Shown piece by piece: positions 7,181 to 16,235 of a stretch of DNA of 64,000 nucleotides. Numbering within the stretch: position 1 is the first letter of the stretch; each line of letters starts with the position of its first letter. Where the stretch lies: NCBI RefSeq assembly GCF_022347565.1, contig NZ_JAKRGH010000003.1, forward strand, positions 1-64,000. Reading direction: 5' to 3'. The position numbers were made by a program, and so were the translations under genes. The notes beneath the pieces were generated by a model. That model made no database searches. It was given only the letters and a program-made list of their open reading frames with translations, and was not told the origin of the DNA. Source of the stretch: Vibrio sp. Of7-15 (GTDB taxonomy: Bacteria; Pseudomonadota; Gammaproteobacteria; Enterobacterales; Vibrionaceae).

Positions 7181-9193
7181 TTATTTCAGTGATTTCTCAA
7201 GGCGGATGTAATCCCCTCGGAAATACCCAGAAATAACTGCTTTTTCTAGCTGGCTTACTGTTGTGGCATTGGCTGGCAACCAGCTTACATCTACCCCAGA
7301 AAATTTGGTCGTTGTATCTGCATCCATGGAGGTCGCAGATAAAATTTTATCAAACGTTGTTGCGGTTAAAGATCCATTGTTTTGAGTAACCCAATTTGTG
7401 ACTAAATTTTTATCCATTAATTGATGAGCGACTTTTACTGGCGCGCCACTGATGTTAGAAAATTGCACATAATCAATAGATTGGCTATTTACTAGAATGA
7501 TCTTGTCCGACAGCATTCCCATAAACTGTGTATAGCTGCTGTTAGGCTGCTGTAAGAGCACCTTTTTCTCTTTACTGTCCAAAAGATAAAGTGTTGTTGA
7601 GGTTAATACAGAGAACAATGAACCATCAGGGGTAGAAGAGATGAACCTTACGTTACCATCTAGGGTGAGTAAGCCAGAACCAACATTTGGTTGCTGGGTA
7701 TTAAACCATTGGATATTACTGGTTCCGTCGCTGGTAATGATTTCGCTTTCATTATTTACAAACGCTGCTTGTTTAACGCCAGCACTTGGAATAGTACGTG
7801 GGTTATCCAGTTTCGCCGAATCTAATAAAACAGGTTCACCACTGCCTTGTTTTACAAATAAGGTCTGATGGGATTCACTCATTACATAATAAGGCGTGTA
7901 GTAAGAGGTGGAGATAGGATAATACAGTCCAGTAGGCTGTAATGTGTGGCTATCAAGCAGTTGCAGCTCTGTAGAGCCAGATAACCCCACACCAAATTGA
8001 GCGATAAGTTTATCTTGTTTGTAGCTAGGAATAATCGCCTGGATATGGTTATTAAAGCATTGTGAATCTGCAACTGGCTTTGGAAGCGGTTTAGGGGTAG
8101 GAGTAACGCCAGAAGCACCTGCATAAGTATCGATCATGGTGGCAGACGTTAGTGTTGTGGCTTGTGCACCTTTTTTGAGTGAAGTAAGGAAAACACCGTT
8201 GTCACCGCTTTGATTACACGTATTTGATCCTGAAAGGTCGCCATTAATGGTTGGTGAATACACCAAATATACTTCGTTTTCACCTTCACCTTTTAAAGCA
8301 GTCGTAATGGTGGATGTGCTAACTGTGCCACCATCACCGTAATCATCATCATCATCATCATCATCGTCGTCATGAGAGTCATAAGGGTAGATGATTGGTG
8401 GTGTAACCTCATCTGAACCAGAGTCTTGTGTGGCACTTTCAGAGGTGTATTTTCCTGTCGCGGCGTCCAGCGTAATGAGTTTGTCATCGCTGGTTAATAG
8501 CAGCATTTTCCCTTTTTGGGTGTCTAGAGAAAAAGACTTATAGCCTGCAGTAGCTAAAGTGTGGCTACCTGAGAAAAAGGTTTGTTTCTCTAAATTGACT
8601 GTTTTTTGGTCAAGATAGCTTTGGGTGAGTTTCTCTCGAATATCTAAAGTTTTATTCGCAAGCATCATATCGACAGCGGCGGAAATCTTTAGATACGGTG
8701 AGTCGCCCGATAATTGCAGGGCATGCTCGAATGAGGAAATTAATATTTCGGATTCGCGCACAGGACCGTGTTGAATATTTAAAGATGAAAAGTCGATACC
8801 AAGTGGATCACCAAGCTGTGTTTGAAGATAAGTTTTGGCTGATTCAATGCTCCCACCATGCTGAGGGTTGAATAAAACCTCATTCTGAAGAAGGGTGGTA
8901 AAAGGACTGACAAAAGTGACATTAGCAGGTGCAGTGAGAATGTAATTTTTACCTTCCACCATGCTAGGCAAAGAGTCATCAACGATAGATGTGTCGCTAC
9001 TTGATAACGTGGATAGACCAGTATTTTGTGCTGAGTCACATTTTCCGTTTAGGTCAGAATCCTGGCATCGAGTTAGCGATGTGTAGCTATAAGCATCACT
9101 TTTTTTGCTTTCTGTTGTTCCATCTTCGCTGCTATTACATCCTGCAAGTGCCACAATACCTGCAATTGCTAGTGAGATCCTACTCAATTTCAT
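7181..9193 (-). CDS. Large putative surface lipoprotein with Asp-rich tract
   Basis: This 670-aa protein has a lipoprotein signal (lipobox LAGC, Cys about residue 19). A short cysteine-bearing segment CQDSDLNGKCD follows, resembling a calcium-loop pattern, and then SPFTTLLQNE. At about residues 274-284 an uninterrupted Asp run is encoded by a GAT/GAC microsatellite. The C-terminal half alternates short hydrophobic strands with LLDS- and SSTPDGSLFS-type segments, which suggests a beta-propeller, but no named domain was recognised. It is divergent from the 1901-aa lipoprotein gene and shares its N-terminal style (lipobox, D-N-CD motif, PFTTL). The two may be paralogous in their first ~120 residues. 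Function unknown; an envelope or surface location is inferred. Confidence 0.8.
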   Translation of the reverse strand: MKLSRISLAIAGIVALAGCNSSEDGTTESKKSDAYSYTSLTRCQDSDLNGKCDSAQNTGLSTLSSSDTSIVDDSLPSMVEGKNYILTAPANVTFVSPFTTLLQNEVLFNPQHGGSIESAKTYLQTQLGDPLGIDFSSLNIQHGPVRESEILISSFEHALQLSGDSPYLKISAAVDMMLANKTLDIREKLTQSYLDQKTVNLEKQTFFSGSHTLATAGYKSFSLDTQKGKMLLLTSDDKLITLDAATGKYTSESATQDSGSDEVTPPIIYPYDSHDDDDDDDDDDYGDGGTVSTSTITTALKGEGENEVYLVYSPTINGDLSGSNTCNQSGDNGVFLTSLKKGAQATTLTSATMIDTYAGASGVTPTPKPLPKPVADSQCFNNHIQAIIPSYKQDKLIAQFGVGLSGSTELQLLDSHTLQPTGLYYPISTSYYTPYYVMSESHQTLFVKQGSGEPVLLDSAKLDNPRTIPSAGVKQAAFVNNESEIITSDGTSNIQWFNTQQPNVGSGLLTLDGNVRFISSTPDGSLFSVLTSTTLYLLDSKEKKVLLQQPNSSYTQFMGMLSDKIILVNSQSIDYVQFSNISGAPVKVAHQLMDKNLVTNWVTQNNGSLTATTFDKILSATSMDADTTTKFSGVDVSWLPANATTVSQLEKAVISGYFRGDYIRLEKSLK
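8341..8374. repeat. Trinucleotide microsatellite (Asp codons)
   Basis: The plus strand holds a run of seven or more consecutive ATC units followed by GTCGTC. In the minus-strand lipoprotein gene this reads as an Asp-rich tract. Three-base units would change length without shifting the frame. Confidence 0.8.
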
Positions 9194-9300
9194 TTTTATA
9201 TTCGCTATGCTAATAGTTGTTTTACGGGTTAGAACACCATTCTTTATAGATTTTTAATCTCTAACTAGGTGATTTTTTAGGATAATAGATCAAATATAAT

Positions 9301-9315
9301 TGATAATCGATATCA
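9301..9315. promoter_or_regulatory. Inverted repeat between divergent lipoprotein genes
   Basis: TGATA-ATCGA-TATCA is a perfect 5-bp inverted repeat with a 5-bp spacer, in the 218-bp AT-rich region separating the two divergent lipoprotein genes. It matches the Fur consensus at roughly 13 of 19 positions. It may be a Fur site or the operator of another dimeric regulator. The rest of this intergenic region shows no recognisable element. Confidence 0.35.
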
Positions 9316-9411
9316 TTTTAATTAACATACGCAAAAATATGTAAATTGACATTTATTTTATGAATGCATTTCTCATCAACTTAGTCTGTTGTATTTGGAG
9401 TAGTTAAGGCT

Positions 9412-12400
9412 ATGGATAGTTTTAAGGCTAAACAAAAGTTTATTCTGTCAATGGTGGCGAGTTCATTGCTCGTTGCATGTAATGATTCTAGTTCTGACCC
9501 GAAAGAAAGTGCGAATCCAGGGAGTGGTCATTCACCACTTGTTTTAAGCGGAACGGCCATTGACGGTTATTTAGAAAATGCGAAAGTTTGCCTTGATAAA
9601 AACGCAGATATGAAGTGTGACGTGAGCGATGGACAAATCGTTCGTACGAATAAAAATGGTCAATTTACCCTGCCGTACTCAGCCCCTTCAGATTTAAACT
9701 TCCCGATTATTGTTGAAGCCATTTCAGGAGAAACGATCGATAGTGATCAGCCTGATTCTGCGATCGAACATTCATTTGGTTTAGTGGCAGAAGCGAATAA
9801 CTCTGAAGTGATTACACCTTTCACTACGTTAGTCATCGAAAGGGCTAAGCATGATAGTGTTTCTTACCAAGATGCTGAAGCGGCTCTTGCGTCTGAATTA
9901 AGTATTACTGTCGGAGACTTAGGCCGTGATTACGTTGCGGGTAATAATGAAACGGATCAACAACTGCATGCGTTAGCACGAAGCGTTACTCAGCTCATGA
10001 AAGATGCTGAGCAGGCTTCATTGGCTGAAAATGTTGATCGCTTTAAAGCGCGAAAAGCATTACATGGCAAACTTGCGATGATTGATGTTTCGGGTATGAA
10101 GAAAAAAACCGATGTTTTGGTCGCAAATGGTACCGTTGATGCTCAAACACTGAAGGTGGTGAGTGATGAAGTTGTTGATGACGTAAAAGTAACTTCAGAA
10201 GAAGTCTCAACAGGAGTGACTTCTATTAAACCACCAACACCAAAAAATGGTGTGGTGGATGATAAAAACGATTTATTTGGTTGGGCGTGGGCTGGTCGTT
10301 TAACGGCAGTTGAAGATTACGAGTACTCGGTAGATAACGGAGTAACCTGGCTGCAAGTGACTGCGAATCCTCAGCCAATGGGTGACAATAGTTACTCGGC
10401 AGGTACAGTTCAAGTTCGTGTGAAGGCTAAAAAAGAAATTAATCGCTTAGCCGGCGATGCGCTAAAGTCGAGTAATGACTTTGCAAAGATTGTTTATGTT
10501 ACCCCGGTTGCTCCTTCCGCTATTACAACCAATGACGCAAATAATACGTTCACGTGGGATGTAGTAACTGGCTACGATGCCGCTGAGCTGTACGAATATT
10601 CATTAGATAACGGATCGATTTGGCAAGCGGCAGCGGCTAATCCACAGTCGATCGCTGATCAAGCCATTGCTGTTGGTCATCTGAAAGTGCGAGTCAAAGC
10701 TCAGTCTGAAAATCATGTTTTAAGTGGCGAGAGTGTTTCTTCTACGACCGCTATGACATTGACGCCAGCACAGCCTTCAGCACCAGCGATCACAAATACG
10801 AATGATGCGTCAGATACCTTTACGTGGGCACTGGTTAGTGGTTTTTCTAAGCTAACTGATTATGAATACAATTTAGGTAACGGTTGGGTTGAGGCGACAA
10901 CACAGACCATCAGCGTTGGGGATATTAATATTCCAGCTGGTACCATTAAAGTACGAGTAAAGGCAGATCCTATTACTGGCCGTGCGGCTGGGGTAGAAGG
11001 CGTGGTAAATACATCATTTAGCAAAGATATGATGGTACTGCCTGCACCAATGAATGCTGTAGTGGACGATGGTAATAATACGTTAACCTTTACCTATGCC
11101 GCTGGGTTTGGCTCGCCGTCTGATTATCAAATTTCATACGATGCAGGGGTGAATTGGCAGCCAGTAACCAATAACCCTCACACAGTGCCAGATAAAGCAT
11201 ATTCGGCAGGTCAGGTTGCAGTTCGTACCTTTAATTCAAAAGGGGAATACAGCCCGTCGTTGCTGAGTAAAGAAGCATTTACTGTAACACCAGCTACGCC
11301 AAGTGCACCTACGTCTGCTCAAGTAGATGATGCGAGTAATACGTTTGGTTGGTCAAAAGTGTCTGGGTTTGGTGCTGCTTCTGATTATGAGATCAAAATT
11401 GGAAATGCAGCTTGGAAAACAGCAACGGCTAACCCAATGCAAGTCGATAACGTCGTTTACGCTGTCGGTGCAATTCAGGTAAGGGTGAAAGCGGATGCGA
11501 AAACAGGGCGTTTAGCGAGTGCAGCTTTAACAAACCATGAAGCTTATACTGTAACACCAGAGCAGCCAGTTGCTCCAACAGCCCCACAAACTGACGATGC
11601 AAGTAACACTTTCGGTTGGAATACTGTTGCTGGTTTCTCTTCTCCTTCTGATTATGAAATAAAAATCGGGGCAGGTGCTTGGCAAGTGGTGAGCACAAAT
11701 CCTGTTCAACTAGACGATAAAGAATACGCAGTAGGTAGCATTATAGTTCGTGTTAAAGAAGACACGAAAACTGGACGTCCTGCGGGTCGATTGCTTTCAA
11801 ACACCGATGCATTTACCGTTACCCCTGATTTACCCGTAGCGCCAACAGCGCCTGTAGTGGACGATGCAAATAACAGTTTTGGTTGGACTGCTGTGGCAGG
11901 TTTTAACGCGGCGTCGGATTATGAGGTGAAAATTGGTGCATCCCCTTGGCAGGCAGTAACTCAGAACCCAGTGAGCATCCCTGATCAGGCTTATGCGATT
12001 GGTGACATTCTGGTTCGTGTTAAAACAGATACCACAAATGGTCGTCCAGCAGGGCAGGCACTGAGCAATGACAAAGTCTTTACAGCAACGCCAACTAAAC
12101 CAGCGGCACCAACAGCACCTATTGTGGATGATGCACTGAATACCTTTGGTTGGACGAATGTTACTGGCTTTACCGCTGCTTCCGACTACGAAATTAAAGT
12201 AGGTACAGCGGAATGGGCTTCAGCTTCAGCCAATCCGATGACCATCTCCGACGGTGATTTTTCCATTGGCGACGTTAAAGTTCGAGTAAAAGCAGACCCA
12301 ATCACAGGTCGTGCGGAAAGTGACAGTATTGCTAATACTAAGGCGTTTACCTTAACACCAGCACAACCTACCGCCCCAACGGGTATTGTGGTTAATGATT

Positions 12401-15117
12401 CAACAAATACGTTTGATTGGACTTTTGTTACTGGCTTTACACAAGCCACCGATTACGAGCTTTCTAAAGATAACGGAAACACTTGGTTATCAGTTACAGT
12501 GAAGCCTGTAAACGTAGGCGACAACGCTTATGGTGTTGGTCAAGTTCAAGTTCGTGTGAAAGCAAATGCTGAAAATGGTATGCCAGCAGGCTTGATCGCA
12601 AGCAACCCAAGTGAATACTTCGATGTGGTTCCAGCGGATGCCCCAACACTGCCTGTAGTCGTTAATACCAGCTCAATAAAAACCAATGGACTGAACTGGA
12701 CGGTAACGGCTGGGTTTACTCAAGCATCAGATTATGAGTTCACCAATGATGGTGGTACGACATGGCAAGATGTGGTGAGCATTCCGCAGCACATTGGTCA
12801 TAAAGCGTATGATAAAACACAGGTAGGTGTTCGTGTTAAGAGCGACAGCAAGTTAAATCGACCAGCGGGTAACACTTTATGGGCAACAACGGCTACCGTT
12901 GATTTTGAAGCATTAAAATATGTTCAGTATGGTGAGAATGGTAAGCCATTACCATTGAGTAATTCTGTTTATTCTCGATATGGTGATTGGTCAGGTTCTA
13001 AACAATGCGAAGCTTATTATGAAATAGAAAATGCTGAACCTGTATTTTGGCTGTCATCAACTTCGGTAAAGAGTGATCGCATTGATACTTGGATTGCAGA
13101 TGCAAACAAAGATCAAAAATGTAATCTGGGTATTTGGCAAGCGCCAAGCTATGCATTGGTTAAAACACTGTCTGGTTTAGCGGATACAAATAATAAATTT
13201 ATTCACACCGGTTCAACGTTCTGGGGTAAAAAAGACGATGGAACGTATCAGGCGATACAAGACGGTGCTGATTACACAGGTGATACTCAATGGCGATTTG
13301 TGTATTTAAGTGCTAAAGCCGTACTGCCTGCTACGTCTGAAGTTAAGAGTTTTGTTGCGAGCACTAAATCGGCCTTAGAGCTTGGAGTAACAAATTCTCA
13401 AACCAGTTGGCAGACCGTAGAACAAGATTGGACCGGTGTGATTTCTGGTTTTTCATCCACATTAACGCTAGCGGAACTTACCCAAGATAAAACCGATGTG
13501 ACGGCGTTAATTGCAAGCCTTCCAGTATTGATTAGCCAAATTGAAACGGTGATTACAGCTCAGGAAACGAATATTCAAAAAGCCGCCGCTTATATTGCTT
13601 TAGTACAGCAGCGTGCGGGGTTAACTGAGCAAGATAAAGCGCTACTTAATACAGATTTAGCTGCAGCACAAACTGCATTAAAAACGTTAAAAGAGCGTAA
13701 AGCGTCCGCAGAAATGCTGCAAAAAGCAGAAAAAATCACCACGACGTATATCGACTTACGTATTGTTGAGCTTGCTTTAACTCAAAGCAGCCAGAAGCTA
13801 GATGCAACGTTATTAGGTGCCGATGGGGCACTAATGCACAGTGATGCCCAAGCGTTATACGCCAAACTTGAAGAATTAAAACAAACGTTAATTACGCTAA
13901 CGGCACAGCAAACGCAGTTTAGCAGTGATCTAACCGCAGTAAGTTCAGAGTTAGTGGCGCAACTGGTTACTCAATTCGACCAATTGATTTTGCTTGTGAA
14001 TACCAAAGTGTCGGGCTTCGATAGCGCTGGCTTAAAAGTGCATGAAGATAAAGCAAAACAAGGCTTTGATTCAGCTTGGCAAAATGGTTACAGCGTGAGT
14101 GTTGATCAAGCGAAAGTTGCGACAAACTTCGCCAAACTGGACATTAATGGTAAATACCTACCAACGGCGACCACTTATGCTCAAGGTTGGCGTTGTGTGA
14201 TGGATTTACGTAATCCAGAACGTAATCGAGTGTGGAGTTTATTGCGAAATGGCTTAGGTAATGGCGTGGATGATATGGCTTATGAGGCCAGCTCTGCGAA
14301 AACGTTACTCGGCGCTGGTGGTTTCCTTGAAACGACTAATCAGGCTCAGTTATGTGGCTATAACGATTGGAAAGTACCGAGCTATTTCTTATTTGAAACA
14401 CTAAAAACCAAATCAAACGGATCGTTTGATAAATTTATTGATACTGATGTGTTCCCTAATCATAAAGGTCATGAACCGTACGAAAGTTACACGTCGCCAC
14501 GTTACTACTATTGGGCGAGTGATTCCGTTTCACGCTCAGATGAAGCCGCTGTCTTCAGGTTCCAGTCTGAGTCTGAATCTGAACGAAAAGATAGCAGTGA
14601 AAGGGATGGTAGTGACCAATATGCGTACACTTTGGCTCGTTTAGTACGTGAAACGCCAATTGCGTACCAGTTATTGTTAGAAAATGGCACAAATACAACA
14701 GACAGAAGTGCAGCAACATGTGTGGTGGATCCAACCACAAATTTAACTTGGCAGCTATTTACAGCCGCAGATGCTGCGCGATTTAAGATCCTTGATGATA
14801 TTAAAACAGAGGCCACGTCGAAAAATAGTTGTGGCAAGTCTGCGTGGCGTTTACCAACGGTTACTGAGTTGCAATCACTATATCCAGTAGACAATGTTGT
14901 TTTCCCATATAGCGTCGTACCAAAAGATGGTTTACCTGCCTCGGATCAATACAACGCTCGGGTTTGCTACGCCAGTTCAGCAGAATCTCAGCAATATGGG
15001 CGTGATTATGTGGAATGTGTTTCCATGTCTGATGGTACTTCAGAAGATAGCTCAGTCGGACAGTCCTACAGTCCTTATACAAAATACAAATTTATTTACC
15101 GCTTAGTAGCACAATAA
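9412..15117 (+). CDS. Giant repeat-containing surface lipoprotein with DUF1566-like modules
   Basis: This 1901-aa protein has a lipobox (LLVAC, Cys23). A domain at about residues 45-220 begins SGTAIDGYLENAKVCLDKN and contains ITPFTTLV. Residues ~274-1165 hold ten ~89-aa repeats of beta-sandwich type. Residues ~1353-1528 are strongly helical and probably coiled coil. The flanking and C-terminal regions carry Trp/Cys-rich modules (GYNDWKVPSYFLFETL, TNLTWQLF, SAWRLPTVTELQSLYP) typical of DUF1566/Lcl-C domains. This architecture of anchor, repeat stalk and tip fits an adhesin or surface matrix protein. Its stop is 17 nt before the flp pilin start with no terminator between, so it may be co-expressed with the Tad pilus. 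The role is inferred. Confidence 0.85.
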   Translation: MDSFKAKQKFILSMVASSLLVACNDSSSDPKESANPGSGHSPLVLSGTAIDGYLENAKVCLDKNADMKCDVSDGQIVRTNKNGQFTLPYSAPSDLNFPIIVEAISGETIDSDQPDSAIEHSFGLVAEANNSEVITPFTTLVIERAKHDSVSYQDAEAALASELSITVGDLGRDYVAGNNETDQQLHALARSVTQLMKDAEQASLAENVDRFKARKALHGKLAMIDVSGMKKKTDVLVANGTVDAQTLKVVSDEVVDDVKVTSEEVSTGVTSIKPPTPKNGVVDDKNDLFGWAWAGRLTAVEDYEYSVDNGVTWLQVTANPQPMGDNSYSAGTVQVRVKAKKEINRLAGDALKSSNDFAKIVYVTPVAPSAITTNDANNTFTWDVVTGYDAAELYEYSLDNGSIWQAAAANPQSIADQAIAVGHLKVRVKAQSENHVLSGESVSSTTAMTLTPAQPSAPAITNTNDASDTFTWALVSGFSKLTDYEYNLGNGWVEATTQTISVGDINIPAGTIKVRVKADPITGRAAGVEGVVNTSFSKDMMVLPAPMNAVVDDGNNTLTFTYAAGFGSPSDYQISYDAGVNWQPVTNNPHTVPDKAYSAGQVAVRTFNSKGEYSPSLLSKEAFTVTPATPSAPTSAQVDDASNTFGWSKVSGFGAASDYEIKIGNAAWKTATANPMQVDNVVYAVGAIQVRVKADAKTGRLASAALTNHEAYTVTPEQPVAPTAPQTDDASNTFGWNTVAGFSSPSDYEIKIGAGAWQVVSTNPVQLDDKEYAVGSIIVRVKEDTKTGRPAGRLLSNTDAFTVTPDLPVAPTAPVVDDANNSFGWTAVAGFNAASDYEVKIGASPWQAVTQNPVSIPDQAYAIGDILVRVKTDTTNGRPAGQALSNDKVFTATPTKPAAPTAPIVDDALNTFGWTNVTGFTAASDYEIKVGTAEWASASANPMTISDGDFSIGDVKVRVKADPITGRAESDSIANTKAFTLTPAQPTAPTGIVVNDSTNTFDWTFVTGFTQATDYELSKDNGNTWLSVTVKPVNVGDNAYGVGQVQVRVKANAENGMPAGLIASNPSEYFDVVPADAPTLPVVVNTSSIKTNGLNWTVTAGFTQASDYEFTNDGGTTWQDVVSIPQHIGHKAYDKTQVGVRVKSDSKLNRPAGNTLWATTATVDFEALKYVQYGENGKPLPLSNSVYSRYGDWSGSKQCEAYYEIENAEPVFWLSSTSVKSDRIDTWIADANKDQKCNLGIWQAPSYALVKTLSGLADTNNKFIHTGSTFWGKKDDGTYQAIQDGADYTGDTQWRFVYLSAKAVLPATSEVKSFVASTKSALELGVTNSQTSWQTVEQDWTGVISGFSSTLTLAELTQDKTDVTALIASLPVLISQIETVITAQETNIQKAAAYIALVQQRAGLTEQDKALLNTDLAAAQTALKTLKERKASAEMLQKAEKITTTYIDLRIVELALTQSSQKLDATLLGADGALMHSDAQALYAKLEELKQTLITLTAQQTQFSSDLTAVSSELVAQLVTQFDQLILLVNTKVSGFDSAGLKVHEDKAKQGFDSAWQNGYSVSVDQAKVATNFAKLDINGKYLPTATTYAQGWRCVMDLRNPERNRVWSLLRNGLGNGVDDMAYEASSAKTLLGAGGFLETTNQAQLCGYNDWKVPSYFLFETLKTKSNGSFDKFIDTDVFPNHKGHEPYESYTSPRYYYWASDSVSRSDEAAVFRFQSESESERKDSSERDGSDQYAYTLARLVRETPIAYQLLLENGTNTTDRSAATCVVDPTTNLTWQLFTAADAARFKILDDIKTEATSKNSCGKSAWRLPTVTELQSLYPVDNVVFPYSVVPKDGLPASDQYNARVCYASSAESQQYGRDYVECVSMSDGTSEDSSVGQSYSPYTKYKFIYRLVAQ
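10231..12906 (+). repeat. Ten tandem ~267-bp repeats encoding ~89-aa domains
   Basis: Each unit follows the plan P..P.AP...DDA.NTFGW, then V.GF..ASDYE, an aromatic W, a conserved G, a VRVKAD strand, TGR.AG, and a closing FT.TP. Units 5 to 8 are the most alike (residues ~620-980), while units 1, 2, 4, 9 and 10 have drifted. This fits recent expansion of the array's middle. The fold is probably an immunoglobulin- or fibronectin-like beta-sandwich (inference). Confidence 0.85.
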
Positions 15118-15134
15118 GATAATTAGGAACCATT

Positions 15135-15323
15135 ATGTTTAATAATAAGAAAAAACAAAAAGGCGCAGCGGCGATTGAGTACGCAATTTTAGCTGCCGCT
15201 ATGTCACTTATACTAATTGATGCTGTTGGTGGTGATGGAAAGATCACAGCTGCTTTAAAAGATACATATACCACTATTGAAACGCAGTTAGGTTCTATCA
15301 CAAAAAGTGACAGCGAAAACTAA
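15135..15323 (+). CDS. flp: Flp-family type IVb pilin
   Basis: This 62-aa prepilin is the structural subunit of the Tad/Flp pilus. A short basic leader (MFNNKKKQKG) is followed by AAAIEYAILAAAMSLILI, the Flp motif with Glu at +5 and Tyr at +6 after the predicted Gly/Ala cleavage point. The hydrophobic helix continues into a short polar tail. Its ribosome-binding site (TAGGA) lies upstream of the ATG. It is the first gene of the tad set and follows the giant lipoprotein by 17 nt. A hairpin at 15332-15355 behind it probably raises its mRNA relative to downstream genes. Confidence 0.95.
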   Translation: MFNNKKKQKGAAAIEYAILAAAMSLILIDAVGGDGKITAALKDTYTTIETQLGSITKSDSEN

Positions 15324-15331
15324 TCTTATTA

Positions 15332-15355
15332 GGGCGCTCATAATCTTGAGTGCCC
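15332..15355 (+). repeat. Hairpin after flp
   Basis: GGGCGCTCA and TGAGTGCCC form a 9-bp stem (one G-U pair) with a 6-nt loop, eight bases after the flp stop. No T-run follows. Such stems commonly protect the 3' end of an abundant pilin mRNA or cause partial termination. It also covers a GTG that could start cpaB, making that start unlikely. Confidence 0.6.
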
Positions 15356-15379
15356 ATTACCCCAAGTAATAATAGATAT

Positions 15380-16225
15380 ATGAAAATAAAAAAATTAGTT
15401 TTCCTGTCGATTTTTTTGTCTATTGCTGGTTTTTTATTAATGGCGCTATTTTTAGTCCAACCAGTAGCAGAGGAGTTAACTGAAACACGAGTTCAGAAAG
15501 TAGAAGTACTTATTGCGTCTTCAAATATAGAATCTGGCCGGGTATTTAGTAGCTCTTCATTTGAGTGGAAAAGTGTCGATAAATCTGAACTTAATAAGTT
15601 AGTCAGCTATATTGCAAGAGACAGCTTTGATATCCAATCTTTACACGGCTCTGTGATTAATGGCGATTTTAAAAAAGGTCGAATTATTAGCAGTGATGAC
15701 TTTATCTTCCCAGATAATGGCGGTTATTTATCATTAGTTCTAAAAGAAGGCTATCGCGCTGTTTCTGTTCCTGTTGATCAAGTCACGGCAAGTTCAGGTC
15801 TTATTGGCCCAGGAGATTGGGTAGATTTGGTTCTTATTGCTTCAAAAGAAGAAGAGTTAAGAACGAACAATAACGATACTCAAGACTTGTACGTAAAAAC
15901 CATTCTTGAAAAAGTAAAAGTGCTGGCGTTTAACGATGCAGTTCGACATGACAAGTACTTAGAGGTGCAAAAAGGCAATAAAGGTTTTGTTCCTGATGAC
16001 AGTGCTGTGACTTTGCAAGTGAGTGCCCTTGAAGCGAACAAAATCATTTTGGCAAAGCAACTCGGCACATTAAGTATGGTTCTCAGAAATAGCCATGAAG
16101 AAAAAGCACAACTTGGGGCAAATCGAGTCAACATTAATAATATTGCCCCTGAATTAAAAGTGGTTAGTCCTGATCATGGTCTAATTGAATTTAGAGCACA
16201 GAAAAAATCACTGATAGGCCAGTAG
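15380..16225 (+). CDS. cpaB: Flp pilus assembly protein CpaB/RcpC
   Basis: This 281-aa periplasmic/inner-membrane protein of Tad pilus assembly has an N-terminal helix (KLVFLSIFLSIAGFLLMALF). A SAF-like domain follows (VLIASSNIESGRVFSSSSFEW) and then the RcpC core (GYRAVSVPVDQVTASSGLIG, PGDWVDLVLIA, VTLQVSALEANKIILAKQLG). The family is thought to interact with the secretin CpaC. The ATG at 15380 places the helix at the very N-terminus and is preferred to the in-frame GTG at 15350, which lies in a hairpin. The ribosome-binding site is weak in both cases. The gene is ten bases from the secretin gene. Confidence 0.93.
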   Translation: MKIKKLVFLSIFLSIAGFLLMALFLVQPVAEELTETRVQKVEVLIASSNIESGRVFSSSSFEWKSVDKSELNKLVSYIARDSFDIQSLHGSVINGDFKKGRIISSDDFIFPDNGGYLSLVLKEGYRAVSVPVDQVTASSGLIGPGDWVDLVLIASKEEELRTNNNDTQDLYVKTILEKVKVLAFNDAVRHDKYLEVQKGNKGFVPDDSAVTLQVSALEANKIILAKQLGTLSMVLRNSHEEKAQLGANRVNINNIAPELKVVSPDHGLIEFRAQKKSLIGQ

Positions 16226-16235
16226 GGAAGTCGGC

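Noticed and set aside
10231-12906. The regular spacing of repeats could suggest a CRISPR array
   Set aside because: The repeats are ~267 bp, in frame and protein-coding with variable identity, unlike 28-37-bp identical CRISPR repeats.
14508-14894. A 128-codon open frame antisense to the giant lipoprotein gene
   Set aside because: It lacks a ribosome-binding site and lies entirely within a well-supported coding gene; antisense frames are expected in such sequence.
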